Positions 30,533 through 39,350 of a stretch of DNA of 64,000 bases are shown in pieces. The notes under the pieces were generated by a model that saw only the letters and a program-made list of their open reading frames with translations, searched no databases and was not told the origin of the DNA. Source of the DNA: Pseudomonas sp. UBA4194. Its GTDB lineage: Bacteria; Pseudomonadota; Gammaproteobacteria; Pseudomonadales; Pseudomonadaceae. Each line of letters starts with the position of its first letter. The first letter of the stretch is position 1. The stretch is from NCBI RefSeq assembly GCF_002379585.1, contig NZ_DFUE01000058.1, positions 19,781 through 83,780 on the forward strand, in the 5' to 3' direction. A program made the position numbers and the translations under genes.

Positions 30533-30553
30533 GCACCCGCTACCATACCCCCC

Positions 30554-31156
30554 ATGACCACTCCCAAAACACGCGAATCCTCCGACGTCCGCCAAGGCAT
30601 CCTTGATGTAGGCCAACGCATCATGGCTGCCAAAGGCTATTCCGCCGTGGGCTTGAATGAGATCCTGGCCACCGCGGGGGTACCGAAAGGGTCCTTCTAC
30701 CACTACTTTGGTTCCAAGAACGCGTTCGGCGAAGCGATGCTGGAAAGCTATTTCGTGGCGTATCTGGCTGAACTCGACCACGTGCTGGCGTTGCCCGGCC
30801 TCACCATGGCGCAGCGGCTGATGAAGTATTGGGCCATCTGGCAAGACACCCAGTCCTTCGAAGACTGCCAGGGCAAATGCCTGGCCGTGAAGCTGGGGGT
30901 GGAGGTGGCGGATCTGTCGGAGACCATGCGTGCGGTGCTCAAGCGCGGCACCTCTGGCGTCATCGATCGGTTGGCTTACGCCATCGAAGGTGGGGTTGCG
31001 GACGGGTCGCTCACGATTGCCGGCGAGCCGTATGCGGTGGCGCAGAGCCTGTATCAGCTGTGGGTCGGTGCGAGCGTGTTGGTCAAGATCAGCAAGAGTG
31101 TCCAGCCGTTCGAAACTGCCATGTTTACCACCCGCCAGATTCTCAGCCTGCGATAA
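30554..31156 (+). CDS. TetR-family regulator, NemR/AcuR-like
   Basis: The product has 200 residues. The TetR helix-turn-helix lies at about residues 13-58 (GYSAVGLNEILATAGVPKGSFYHYF). The ligand domain contains DCQGKCLAVKLGVEV with two cysteines near residues 110-114, at about the place of the redox-sensitive Cys of E. coli NemR, which is inactivated by electrophiles and hypochlorite. It is followed by a DJ-1-type protein and an Old Yellow Enzyme, the same partners NemR-type repressors often control. Three matching palindromic operators lie upstream of its own gene and of that pair. NemR-like function is an inference. Confidence 0.85.
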   Translation: MTTPKTRESSDVRQGILDVGQRIMAAKGYSAVGLNEILATAGVPKGSFYHYFGSKNAFGEAMLESYFVAYLAELDHVLALPGLTMAQRLMKYWAIWQDTQSFEDCQGKCLAVKLGVEVADLSETMRAVLKRGTSGVIDRLAYAIEGGVADGSLTIAGEPYAVAQSLYQLWVGASVLVKISKSVQPFETAMFTTRQILSLR

Positions 31157-31240
31157 GCCCTCAGCAGCGCTGCTGCCGTTTGGCTCCTTCCCGGTGTTTA
31201 TCCCACGTACAACCCTGAAGCTAGAATGTCGAAAAAATCC

Positions 31241-31255
31241 TAGACGACTGGTCTA
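31241..31255. promoter_or_regulatory. Operator 2 of the TetR/NemR-type regulator
   Basis: TAGACGACTGGTCTA lies between the regulator and the DJ-1-type gene. It shares 14 of 15 bases with operator 3. Confidence 0.75.
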
Positions 31256-31332
31256 ATTGGGGCTAAGGTAACTCCATCGGCGCTCGGGAGCCTGGCTGGG
31301 CAGCCTGTTCACCAGTCAATTCGCTCGCGGCC

Positions 31333-31347
31333 TAGACGACCGGTCTA
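31333..31347. promoter_or_regulatory. Operator 3 of the TetR/NemR-type regulator
   Basis: TAGACGACCGGTCTA lies 39 nt before the DJ-1-type start codon, where a bound repressor would block transcription of the DJ-1/OYE pair. Confidence 0.78.
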
Positions 31348-31386
31348 ATCAGAATCTCATTTCAACTGTGCAAAGGAAGAATCTCG

Positions 31387-32070
31387 ATGAAAGTTCTCAT
31401 GGTACTGACCTCACACGACACCCTTGGCGACACCGGCCGCAAGACCGGTTTCTGGCTGGAAGAACTGGCGGCGCCTTACTACGCGTTCCTGGATGCCAAG
31501 GCCGAGATCGTCCTGGCATCGCCCAACGGTGGCCAGCCGCCGCTGGACCCTAAAAGCAACGAGCCGGACTTTCAGACCGATCTGACTCGCCGCTTCGAAA
31601 CCGATGCGGTGGCCACCGCACTGCTTGCCAACACCGTACGGCTGGACAGCGTCTCGGCCGCCGACTTCGATGCTGTGTTCTATCCCGGTGGCCACGGCCC
31701 GCTCTGGGATCTGGCGCAGGATCGGCATTCGATCCAGTTGATCGAGGCGTTCCTGGCGGCGGGCAAGCCGACGGCACTGGTCTGCCACGCCCCGGGTGTG
31801 CTGCGCGACGTGAAGAAAGCAGATGGCACGCCTCTGGTACAAGGCAAGAAGGTCACTGGCTTCACCAACAGTGAAGAAGAAGCCGTGGGCCTGACCGATG
31901 TCGTGCCGTTTCTGGTCGAAGACATGCTCAAGGGCAATGGCGGCCTGTACTCCAAAGGCGCGGACTGGTCTTCCTACGTGGTGACTGACGGCCTGCTGAT
32001 CACCGGCCAGAACCCTGGTTCGTCCAGCGAGACCGCGAAGGTCCTGATCGATCAGCTGAACGAAGCCTGA
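31387..32070 (+). CDS. DJ-1/PfpI family protein (class I glutamine amidotransferase-like)
   Basis: The product has 227 residues with a flavodoxin-like fold start (MKVLMVLTSHDTLGDTGRKTGFWLEELAAPYY). The glutamate-containing strand is followed by the nucleophile elbow ALVCHAPGVL near residue 135, with Cys-His. This pattern is typical of HchA/YajL-related proteins with glyoxalase III or deglycase activity against reactive carbonyls. AAAGGAAG lies just before the ATG. It is 57 nt upstream of an Old Yellow Enzyme gene and preceded by two operators, so a role in electrophile detoxification is likely. Confidence 0.88.
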   Translation: MKVLMVLTSHDTLGDTGRKTGFWLEELAAPYYAFLDAKAEIVLASPNGGQPPLDPKSNEPDFQTDLTRRFETDAVATALLANTVRLDSVSAADFDAVFYPGGHGPLWDLAQDRHSIQLIEAFLAAGKPTALVCHAPGVLRDVKKADGTPLVQGKKVTGFTNSEEEAVGLTDVVPFLVEDMLKGNGGLYSKGADWSSYVVTDGLLITGQNPGSSSETAKVLIDQLNEA

Positions 32071-32127
32071 TGATGCGCCCGGCGGCTCCGGCCGCCGGAT
32101 ACCCTGAAGTACCCAAGGAATCACCCC

Positions 32128-33255
32128 ATGGAACACCGTTCATTGTTCGAGCCTGTCTCGCTGGGCTCCATCGTCCTGAAAAATCGCATCGTCATGCCGC
32201 CGCTCACGCGCCAGCGTGCCGCGCAACCGGACGATATACCCACCGCCCTCATGGCGACCTATTACCAGCAACGCGCCAGCGCCGGGTTGATCATCAGCGA
32301 GGGCACGCAGATCGAACCCAGAGGCCAGGGTTATGCCTGGACCCCAGGGATCTACAGCCAGGCGCAACTTGACGGCTGGCGCACGGTGACTGATGCAGTG
32401 CACGCGGAGGGTGGAGTGATCTTTGCCCAGCTGTGGCACGTTGGTCGCGTTTCCCACACCGCTTTGCAACCAGATAACGCGGCACCGGTGGCGCCTTCGG
32501 CGATCCAGGCCAGCAAGGTCAAAGCCTTCATCGAAACCGCACCGGGCAGCGGCACCCTGGTTGAACCCTCCACCCCGCGGGAACTGAGCGTTGCCGAAAT
32601 CAAGGCGCTGGTAGAGCTGTACGCCCAGGCGGCACGCAATGCCCTGAGCGCCGGCTTCGACGGCATCGAGATCCACTCGGCCAACGGCTATCTGGTCAAC
32701 CAGTTCATTTCTGCGCACGCCAACCAGCGCACCGATGAATACGGCGGCTCGCTGCACAACCGGCTGCGTTTCTTGCGCGAGATCGTGCAGGCGGTCTGCG
32801 CGGTGGTAGGGCCTGACCGCGTGGGCGTGCGGTTCTCGCCGCTGTTCAGCAGCACCGATGAAGATCGGGTGTACATCGGCTTCGTCGAAGACGATCCGCA
32901 TCAGACCTACATCGAAGCCATCAAGGTGCTGGAGGAGGCGGGGGTGGCCTATCTGTCGATCGCTGAAGCCGACTGGGCCAATGCGCCGGAGCTGCCTGAA
33001 GCGTTTCGCCGTGAGGTGCGCAGCACTTTCAGCGGCCGCATTCTGTATGCCGGGCTGTACGACGCCGCCCGGGCGACGCGGTTGCTGGAGGCTGGTCTGG
33101 CCGATCTGGTGGCGTTCGGTCGTCCCTTCGTGGCCAACCCGGATCTACCGGAGCGGATCGCCAATGGCTGGCCGCTCAATGCCCTGAACGCCACCGCGCT
33201 GTATGGCGGTGGCGAGCAAGGTTTCACGGACTACCCGCGGTATCGCACGTCCTGA
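32128..33255 (+). CDS. Old Yellow Enzyme family alkene reductase (NemA/XenB-like)
   Basis: The product has 375 residues in an FMN-binding TIM barrel. It starts SLFEPVSLGSIVLKNRIVMPPLTR and has the substrate-binding motif HSANGYLVNQF (His and Asn, residues about 183-193), followed by SAHANQRTDEYGGSLHNR and the FMN-phosphate region LVAFGRPFVANPDL near residue 330. Such NADPH-dependent enzymes reduce activated C=C bonds, nitro compounds and nitrate esters. It is co-directional with a DJ-1-type gene under shared operators. Confidence 0.95.
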   Translation: MEHRSLFEPVSLGSIVLKNRIVMPPLTRQRAAQPDDIPTALMATYYQQRASAGLIISEGTQIEPRGQGYAWTPGIYSQAQLDGWRTVTDAVHAEGGVIFAQLWHVGRVSHTALQPDNAAPVAPSAIQASKVKAFIETAPGSGTLVEPSTPRELSVAEIKALVELYAQAARNALSAGFDGIEIHSANGYLVNQFISAHANQRTDEYGGSLHNRLRFLREIVQAVCAVVGPDRVGVRFSPLFSSTDEDRVYIGFVEDDPHQTYIEAIKVLEEAGVAYLSIAEADWANAPELPEAFRREVRSTFSGRILYAGLYDAARATRLLEAGLADLVAFGRPFVANPDLPERIANGWPLNALNATALYGGGEQGFTDYPRYRTS

Positions 33256-33291
33256 TCGAAGCGGGCCACTAACGTTTCGGCCGATCGCGAC

Positions 33292-35529
33292 TCAGAAATC
33301 GATGGTAGCCGACAGTTCATAGGTACGCGGCGCGCCAAGGCCCAGGCTCGAGGTCAACGGCAGGCCCCAGTAGTCCTTGTCGGTCAGGTTGCTGATATTG
33401 GCGCGCAGCGTCACCGGACGGCTGGCGACGCGGGTGGTGTAGCGGGCACCGGCGTCGAAGATCGTATAGCCGGGGATCGACAGGCTGTTGTCGGCATTGA
33501 TGTACTGCTTGGACACGGAGGAAGCGTTGGCGGTCAGCGTCAGCCCGTTGACCACGGGGGTGTCCCATTCCACGCCCAGCTTGCCTTGCAGCTTGGGATA
33601 GCCGGTGGCGGTCTTGCCGTCGTTGACGCCGCCGGCGCTCTTGGTGACTTCAGGATCGACGTAGGCCACACCGCCCATCAGGCGCACATCCAGCATGGGC
33701 GAGCCGAAGAAGCCCCATTCCACACCGCGATTGCGCTGCTCGCCGCCGAAGGAGTAGATGTTGGTGGCAGGGTCCGTGTAACTGCCCGGACGCTTGATCT
33801 CGAACACTGCCAGGGTGTGGGTGAAGGTGCCCAGGTCGAGCTTGAGCCCGACTTCCTTCTGCTTGGACTTGTAGGGTGCGAACACGTCCCCCGCGTTAGC
33901 CGCGGTGGCAGGTGCTGTGGCGCCTTTGCTCAGGCCCTCGATGTAGTTGGCGTACAGCGACAGGTTGTCGGTGAGCTTGAACAGGATAGCGCCGGCCGGG
34001 GACGTCGCGTGGGTGTCGTAGTTGGGTCTGTTGCGGGCGCCGGTCACGACGCTGAAGGTGTCGGTGACCACTTCCTGGCGACGCACGCCCAGGGTCAGTT
34101 GCACGCGGTCGTCGAACACGGACAGGGTGTCGGCGATACCGTAGCTCTTCAGGTCGTTTTCGGTATGCACGATGAGCGGCCAGGACTCCGGCGCCTTGGG
34201 TCCCCAGACCGGGCGGTAGATGTTGGTGATCCAGTTCGCGCCAGGTACGGAGCGCCGGCCCCAGTCCTTTTCCTTGTCGCTGTACTGGGTGGCGTTCACC
34301 GACCACTGGTGGTTGATGCCGAAGGTATCGAAGTGACCGCGCAGCCCGACCTCTGCCGAAGTTTTCTCGATCTCGAATTTCAGCTGGCCCATGGTGGTGT
34401 TGAAGTCGCCCGCTTCGTTGATGATCTGCGACGAAATTGCACCGTTGTATTTGTAGTTCGTCTTGCTGGTGCCGACCGCGCCGTAGGCCATCACGTAATC
34501 GTTCAGGTCGTATTCGCCCCGCAGGATCACGCCCTTGTCTTCGGTTTCAACGTAGGCCCAGTCGGGGTTGAGCAAGGTGTCCGACTTGGGTGGCTTGGGT
34601 ATGCCAACACCGGGGGCCAGTCCCAGGCCGCGGTTCTGGCCGTTGACCCGGTCGTCGCTGCTGAACAGATCGACCGAGAGACGGGCGCGCTCGCCGCGCC
34701 AGTCCAGGGCCAGTGAGGACAGCACGTTACGGCTGGATTGATCCTCGGTGGCGGTATCGCCGTCGCGGTAAACACCGTTGAACCGCACGCCGAACTGATT
34801 GCCTTCACCGAAACGTCGGCCGATGTCCAGATGGCCGCCGAACTGGGCGTCTGACTCATAAGTACCGGTCAGCCGCGTCAGCGGCGTGTCACCCGCGCGC
34901 TTGGGAATGAGGTTGACGATGCCCCCCACCGAACCGCCCGGCGGCATGCCGTTGAGCAGGGCCGACGGACCCTTGAGGACCTCGATGCGCTCATACATTT
35001 CCGGCGATGCCCGGTAGAACGGTGCCATGCCGTATAAGCCATCGACGGTCATGTCGCTGACACTGGTGGCAAAGCCTCGGATCGAATAGTTCTCGCTGTA
35101 GGTGCCCTTGATGCCGTTGTTGAACACCGAGGGATCGGTGGCCGCGATGACGTCGGTGATGTCCTTGGCCTGCAGGTCCTGGATGTATTTTTCGGTGTAG
35201 CTGACGGTGCTGAACGGCGTCTCCATGATGTCTTTGTTGCCCAGCAGACCGACCCGGCCGCCGGTCGCCACCTGGCCACCGGCGTATTCGGGGGGCAGGT
35301 TTGCGGTGGCGTCCCGGGTGCCTTCGATGCTGGTCTCGGACAGCACCAGGGTGTCTTTGTCCGAGCGGTTGGTTTCGACCGGCTCCGGGGACTCGGCCAG
35401 CGCGGTCATCGAGACGCTGCCGAGGCTGAACAGCAAGGCCATGTGGACGGCGGTGCAGGTGCGGTTCAAGGCAAATGTTGGCCGCTTCGTGCCTGGGCTC
35501 ACGTGCCGCGAGTGACTGCGTTCCGACAT
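33292..35529 (-). CDS. TonB-dependent ferric siderophore receptor
   Basis: The product has 745 residues. A long charged N-terminus precedes a signal peptide (about residues 25-46, AVHMALLFSLGSVSMTALAES). The plug domain follows with FSTVSYTEKYIQDLQ and a TonB-box-like DTLVLSETS near residue 60. The barrel ends in the canonical aromatic C-terminus LSATIDF. Motifs NYSIRGF, RIEVLKGPSALLNGMPPGGSVGGIVN are typical of FhuA/FptA/FatA-type receptors. There is no N-terminal STN signalling domain, although a FecI-like sigma factor lies in the locus. It probably imports the ferric siderophore made by the adjacent genes. A Fur-box-like site lies upstream. Confidence 0.93.
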   Translation of the reverse strand: MSERSHSRHVSPGTKRPTFALNRTCTAVHMALLFSLGSVSMTALAESPEPVETNRSDKDTLVLSETSIEGTRDATANLPPEYAGGQVATGGRVGLLGNKDIMETPFSTVSYTEKYIQDLQAKDITDVIAATDPSVFNNGIKGTYSENYSIRGFATSVSDMTVDGLYGMAPFYRASPEMYERIEVLKGPSALLNGMPPGGSVGGIVNLIPKRAGDTPLTRLTGTYESDAQFGGHLDIGRRFGEGNQFGVRFNGVYRDGDTATEDQSSRNVLSSLALDWRGERARLSVDLFSSDDRVNGQNRGLGLAPGVGIPKPPKSDTLLNPDWAYVETEDKGVILRGEYDLNDYVMAYGAVGTSKTNYKYNGAISSQIINEAGDFNTTMGQLKFEIEKTSAEVGLRGHFDTFGINHQWSVNATQYSDKEKDWGRRSVPGANWITNIYRPVWGPKAPESWPLIVHTENDLKSYGIADTLSVFDDRVQLTLGVRRQEVVTDTFSVVTGARNRPNYDTHATSPAGAILFKLTDNLSLYANYIEGLSKGATAPATAANAGDVFAPYKSKQKEVGLKLDLGTFTHTLAVFEIKRPGSYTDPATNIYSFGGEQRNRGVEWGFFGSPMLDVRLMGGVAYVDPEVTKSAGGVNDGKTATGYPKLQGKLGVEWDTPVVNGLTLTANASSVSKQYINADNSLSIPGYTIFDAGARYTTRVASRPVTLRANISNLTDKDYWGLPLTSSLGLGAPRTYELSATIDF

Positions 35530-35596
35530 GCTGGATTCCTTTCGATTCGGGAGAGTAGTGGGGGTTTACTAGGGTTCCGAATCAGCAACGAAAATC

Positions 35597-35615
35597 CTCA
35601 ATGAAAATCATTAGC
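35597..35615 (-). promoter_or_regulatory. Fur box upstream of the TonB receptor
   Basis: CTCAATGAAAATCATTAGC matches 14 of 19 positions of GATAATGATAATCATTATC, including 12 of the central 13. It lies 68 nt upstream of the receptor start. Confidence 0.75.
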
Positions 35616-35626
35616 ATTTGATACAA

Positions 35627-35647
35627 ATGCCACTACGGGAGTGGCAT
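35627..35647 (-). terminator. Small hairpin between the binding lipoprotein and receptor genes
   Basis: ATGCCACT and AGTGGCAT pair perfectly around ACGGG, 35 nt after the lipoprotein stop on the minus strand. Only a short T-rich stretch follows, so partial termination or mRNA processing is possible. Confidence 0.45.
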
Positions 35648-35681
35648 CCTCTCCCGCGCTGGCCGGCTCTACTGCTCTGGC

Positions 35682-36683
35682 TCAGCCGTTGTAGCCCCGC
35701 ACGACCTCATCGGCCATGCGCTCCAGGCAGGTGACACTGGCGGTACACAGGTACCAAGTTGACGCATCGACGAAGATCACCCGTCCTTGCGTCCAGGCTT
35801 TGGTCTTGCGCAGCAGCGGGTTGTCCAGGCTGTCGAGGTTCAGTGCCGGACGGCGCTCCATCACGGCGGTTCGGTCGATGACATAGAGGATGTCCGGGTC
35901 TGCCTGCTGGATGAATTCGTTGGAAATCGGCTGGCCGTGCAGTCCGGCTTCGATGTCGGTGCTGGCGGGCTTCACCCCCAGCGTGTCGAAGATGAAACCG
36001 TAACGTGATTTCACCCCGTACGAGGTGAACGCGCCGTTGTTATGCAGAACGATCAGCGCTTTCTCGGGGCGCCCTTGGGTGACCTTGCGCGTCTGCTCGA
36101 CCTTGGCGTCGATCTGCGCGACTTTTTCCTGGGCCAGCTGTTGCTTGTCGAGGATTCGGCCGAGCAGGGTCAGGTGTTCCTTTGCCGTTTCGATGACGTT
36201 GCCGTGCTGGTTGCCGAGGTCGATATCGTCATACACGGTGGGCGCGATCTGGCTGAGCTCGGCATAGCTCTGCGCCTGCAATGGCGAAATCAGGATCAGG
36301 TCCGGCTTGAGCCCGTGCAGGCGCTCCAGGTTGGGCTGGATGGTAGTGCCGACATCGGCCACGCTGGGGTCGTCGCGGTAGCGGGTCAGGAAATCGGCGA
36401 CGTAATCCTTGGCAATCCCCACCACCGGGGCGCCCAATTGATCGAGGGTGTCCAGTTCGCTCATATCGAACGCGACTACACGCTCCGGCAGCTTTTCGAT
36501 CAGTGTTTTGCCCAGGGGGTGGACAACCTCTATCGGCGCGTAAGCGGCAGGCGCCGTAGCGGCAGTCTCGGCGGTTGGCGACGGCTTGGCCGTGCCTGCC
36601 GGTTGGTCACAGCCCTGCAGCGTAGCGGTGAGGGTCAGTGCCAGCACCGCGGCGGCGATGGGGTTCAGGTTTGCAGCGCTCAT
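35682..36683 (-). CDS. Siderophore ABC transporter substrate-binding lipoprotein (FatB/CeuE/BauB-like)
   Basis: The product has 333 residues with a lipoprotein signal; the lipobox is LQGC near residue 25. The fold is a class III periplasmic binding protein: PERVVAFDMSELDTLDQLGAPVVGIAKDY near residues 66-95, LKPDLILISPLQAQSYAELSQIAPT near 120-150. It should deliver ferric siderophore to the FecCD-type permeases encoded just upstream. Its ATG overlaps the stop codon of the ATPase gene (ATGA), indicating translational coupling. Confidence 0.93.
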   Translation of the reverse strand: MSAANLNPIAAAVLALTLTATLQGCDQPAGTAKPSPTAETAATAPAAYAPIEVVHPLGKTLIEKLPERVVAFDMSELDTLDQLGAPVVGIAKDYVADFLTRYRDDPSVADVGTTIQPNLERLHGLKPDLILISPLQAQSYAELSQIAPTVYDDIDLGNQHGNVIETAKEHLTLLGRILDKQQLAQEKVAQIDAKVEQTRKVTQGRPEKALIVLHNNGAFTSYGVKSRYGFIFDTLGVKPASTDIEAGLHGQPISNEFIQQADPDILYVIDRTAVMERRPALNLDSLDNPLLRKTKAWTQGRVIFVDASTWYLCTASVTCLERMADEVVRGYNG

Positions 36684-37462
36684 GTCGGTTCCCTTGCTGT
36701 GGATGGCTTGAAGTAGTTACAGACGAATCCCTGTTCGCTGCGCAGAATCTCGAAATCCAGATCGAACAGATCGCGCAGGCCGTGCTCGCTGACTACCTGC
36801 GCCACCGGGCCCTGGCTGTGCACCGCACCCGTTTTCATGGCCACGATGTGGTCCGAATAGTTGGCGGCGAAGTTGATATCGTGAACCACCAGAATCACGG
36901 TCCGGCCCTGTTCGTCGCACAGACGACGCAGGGCGCCCATGATCATCACCGCGTGTTTCATGTCCAGATTGTTGAGGGGTTCATCGAGCAGCAGGTAGTT
37001 CGTCCGCTGGGCAATGGTCATGGCCAGGAATGCCAGCTGACGCTGTCCGCCGCTGAGTTCGTCGATATACGACAGGCGCAGCGCCTGCAGGGACAGGAAC
37101 GCGATGGCCTCGTCGATGGCCTGGCGGTCTTCGCGGGTCAAGATGCCCCGGCTGTAGGGGAAGCGCCCGAATGCCACCAGTTCTTCGACGGTGAGGCGCA
37201 GCGTGAATGTCTGGGTCTGGCGCAGGGTCGCGACCTGCTGGGCGTAGTCGCGCACAGCAATGCCGGCAATGGGGCGTCCGTCCAGGGTCAACTCGCCGTG
37301 CGTGGCGGTCTGCAAGCGGGCGATCAGCATCAGCAGGGTGGTCTTGCCGGCACCGTTGGGGCCGATCAGTGAAGTCACCTGACCCGACGGAAATTGCACG
37401 CTGACATCGTTGAGCACCTGCTTGCTGCCATAGGATTTGTAGACGTGGCTCAGAGAGATCAT
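36680..37462 (-). CDS. Siderophore ABC transporter ATPase (FepC/FatE-like)
   Basis: The product has 260 residues with Walker A GPNGAGKTT near residues 34-42, the signature LSGGQRQLAFLAM near residue 135 and Walker B YLLLDEPLNNLD. It energises ferric-siderophore import with the two permeases and binding lipoprotein of the same operon. It overlaps both neighbours by 4 nt (ATGA). Confidence 0.96.
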   Translation of the reverse strand: MISLSHVYKSYGSKQVLNDVSVQFPSGQVTSLIGPNGAGKTTLLMLIARLQTATHGELTLDGRPIAGIAVRDYAQQVATLRQTQTFTLRLTVEELVAFGRFPYSRGILTREDRQAIDEAIAFLSLQALRLSYIDELSGGQRQLAFLAMTIAQRTNYLLLDEPLNNLDMKHAVMIMGALRRLCDEQGRTVILVVHDINFAANYSDHIVAMKTGAVHSQGPVAQVVSEHGLRDLFDLDFEILRSEQGFVCNYFKPSTAREPT

Positions 37463-38409
37463 GGGCTGCCTCGGGTCCGAATCATCAGCGTGAGGAAATA
37501 CACGCCGCAGACCAGGTTGATGAGAATGCTGACGGACGTGTTGTAGTTGAACAGCTGCTCGACCAGGTACTGGGCGACGATGAACACGGCAATCGCCACG
37601 GCGCAGGCCGTCGGCAGCGTGGCCCGATGACGGTGGGTGCGTGCCAGGGCGTAGCCGATGTTGGCGACGAATACACCCATGAACGCCGTGGGGCCGACCA
37701 GGCTGGTGGAGACGGCTACCAGGATCGCAATCAACGCCAGTTGCAGGCGCACGCTGCGCGGGTAATCCACTCCCAGGGAGATGGCCTGGTCGCGGCCCAG
37801 CGATAGCACGTCGAGTACGGGCAAGGTGCGCTGGATGATCAGGCAGGCGCCGGCCACCAGCAGCCCTGAATAGACCACCTGAGGCAGCTGCGCCTTGTTG
37901 AACGAGGCGTAATTGAACCCTTGCAGGATGGAGAACTCACCGGGGCTGATCTTCAGTTGAATGAATTGGGTGAAGGTCGCTATCACCATGCTCAGTACCA
38001 GGCCGAGCAACAGCAGCAGGTAAACATTGTTGCGGCCATCGCGGAACAGCCAGCGGTGAATCAGCCAGGAATAGCCAAGCATCAGCAGGATCGACAGCAC
38101 CACATTGCCATTGCGCCCCAGCAACACCAGGCTGTGGGTGCCCAGACCAAGGATCAGCAAGGCCTGGAACAACAGGTAGATGGACTCGTAACCCATGATG
38201 GCTGGCGTCAGGATGCGGTTGCCGGCAATGGTCTGAAAGATCACCGAGGTGTAGGCGATGCAGACGCCGGCGATGACCATCGCCGCCAGGCGGATCAGGC
38301 GTCTGGGGATCACATAGGAGAAGTCCAGGCCCGAACCCAGCAGCAGGAAGCCCAGCGCCAGCATCAGCACCAGCAGCCACAGACCGTGGCGAATCGTCCA
38401 GCGGCTCAT
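37459..38409 (-). CDS. Siderophore ABC transporter permease (FecCD family), second subunit
   Basis: The start chosen is the ATG at 38409 (MSRWTIRHGLWLLVLMLALGF), overlapping the previous permease stop by 4 nt, which gives 316 residues; a longer frame upstream merely runs inside the other permease gene. The protein has about nine hydrophobic segments, and the FecCD hallmark GPTAFMGVFVANIGYALART near residue 240 contacts the ATPase. It pairs with the permease encoded just upstream to form the inner-membrane channel, as FatC/FatD or BauC/BauD do. Confidence 0.94.
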   Translation of the reverse strand: MSRWTIRHGLWLLVLMLALGFLLLGSGLDFSYVIPRRLIRLAAMVIAGVCIAYTSVIFQTIAGNRILTPAIMGYESIYLLFQALLILGLGTHSLVLLGRNGNVVLSILLMLGYSWLIHRWLFRDGRNNVYLLLLLGLVLSMVIATFTQFIQLKISPGEFSILQGFNYASFNKAQLPQVVYSGLLVAGACLIIQRTLPVLDVLSLGRDQAISLGVDYPRSVRLQLALIAILVAVSTSLVGPTAFMGVFVANIGYALARTHRHRATLPTACAVAIAVFIVAQYLVEQLFNYNTSVSILINLVCGVYFLTLMIRTRGSP

Positions 38410-39350
38410 GTGTAGCGCCTGATCAGGACTATCAGGAACACCACCCCGCCGATACTCCCAGCGGTCAGCCCGATCGGGACTTCGAACGGGTAGATCAGCA
38501 GGCGCCCGAGGATATCGCAGGCCAGCAGCAGCGACGCCCCGTACAGCGCCACGATAGGTAAGGTGCGTTGCAGGTTCTCCCCGTAGTACAGCGCCACCAG
38601 GTTGGGTACCACCAGCCCCACGAATGGAATCGCGCCTACCGTGATCACGGTAACGGACACACACACCGCCACCAGCATCAGGCCCAGTGCGGCATTGGCC
38701 GCGTAGTTCAAGCCCAGGCTGTTCGCCATGCCTTCACCCATGCCCAGCACCGTGAAGCGCTGAGCGAACAGGTAGGTGAGCAGCACGATCGGCAGAATCA
38801 GGTAGATGATTTCGTAGTTGCCCTGCACGATCCTGGAGAAATCGCCGAGCATCCAGCCCTGCATGCTTTGCAGGAAGTTGTGGCGATAGGCATAAAACTC
38901 GGCGATGGCGCTGAGCACGCTGCCGTACATCAAGCCCACCACCGGCACCAGCACCACACTCTTGAACTGGATACGCCGGATGATCGCCACGTAGACCAGG
39001 CTGGCGCCGAAGCAGAAGGCCAGGGCGAACAACATCCTGCCCACCGGGCCTGTGGCGGGGGCGGCGGTGAGGGAGACCAGAATGCCCAGCTTGGCCGCAT
39101 CCAGGCCACCACAGGTGGCGGGCTCGACGAAGCGGTTGCGCACGATCTGCTGCAATATCACGCCGCACATCGCCAGGCCCACACCGGTCAGGACCAATGC
39201 CGCCAGACGCGGCAACCGACTGGCGGTGAGCGTAAGCCAGGCATCCTCGGAAAAGCCCAGCAGGTCACTCCACGCCACCTCCTTGACGCCGATCATCAGC
39301 GACAAGCAACACAGCACGGCGAACAGCAGCCCCAGCGTCGAATGTCTCAA
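38406..39350 (-). CDS. Siderophore ABC transporter permease (FecCD family), first subunit
   Basis: The product has 314 residues from a TTG start (MRHSTLGLLFAVLCCLSLMIGV) that overlaps the upstream exporter stop (TTGA). It shows multiple membrane helices with RLPRLAALVLTGVGLAMCGVILQQIVRNRFVEP near residues 42-75, the classic FecCD N-terminal signature, and GAIPFVGLVVPNLVAL near residue 235. It heterodimerises with the next permease. Confidence 0.94.
   Translation of the reverse strand: MRHSTLGLLFAVLCCLSLMIGVKEVAWSDLLGFSEDAWLTLTASRLPRLAALVLTGVGLAMCGVILQQIVRNRFVEPATCGGLDAAKLGILVSLTAAPATGPVGRMLFALAFCFGASLVYVAIIRRIQFKSVVLVPVVGLMYGSVLSAIAEFYAYRHNFLQSMQGWMLGDFSRIVQGNYEIIYLILPIVLLTYLFAQRFTVLGMGEGMANSLGLNYAANAALGLMLVAVCVSVTVITVGAIPFVGLVVPNLVALYYGENLQRTLPIVALYGASLLLACDILGRLLIYPFEVPIGLTAGSIGGVVFLIVLIRRYT

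Noticed and set aside
30425..30553. Tn7 insertion at the glmS attachment site
   Set aside because: The glmS end carries the conserved target, but no Tn7 end repeats, tns genes or target duplication are visible downstream.
38410..38664. Longer start for the second FecCD permease
   Set aside because: The extra 85 residues lie inside the first permease gene in another frame. The ATG at 38409 overlaps the previous stop as ATGA, matching the rest of the operon.
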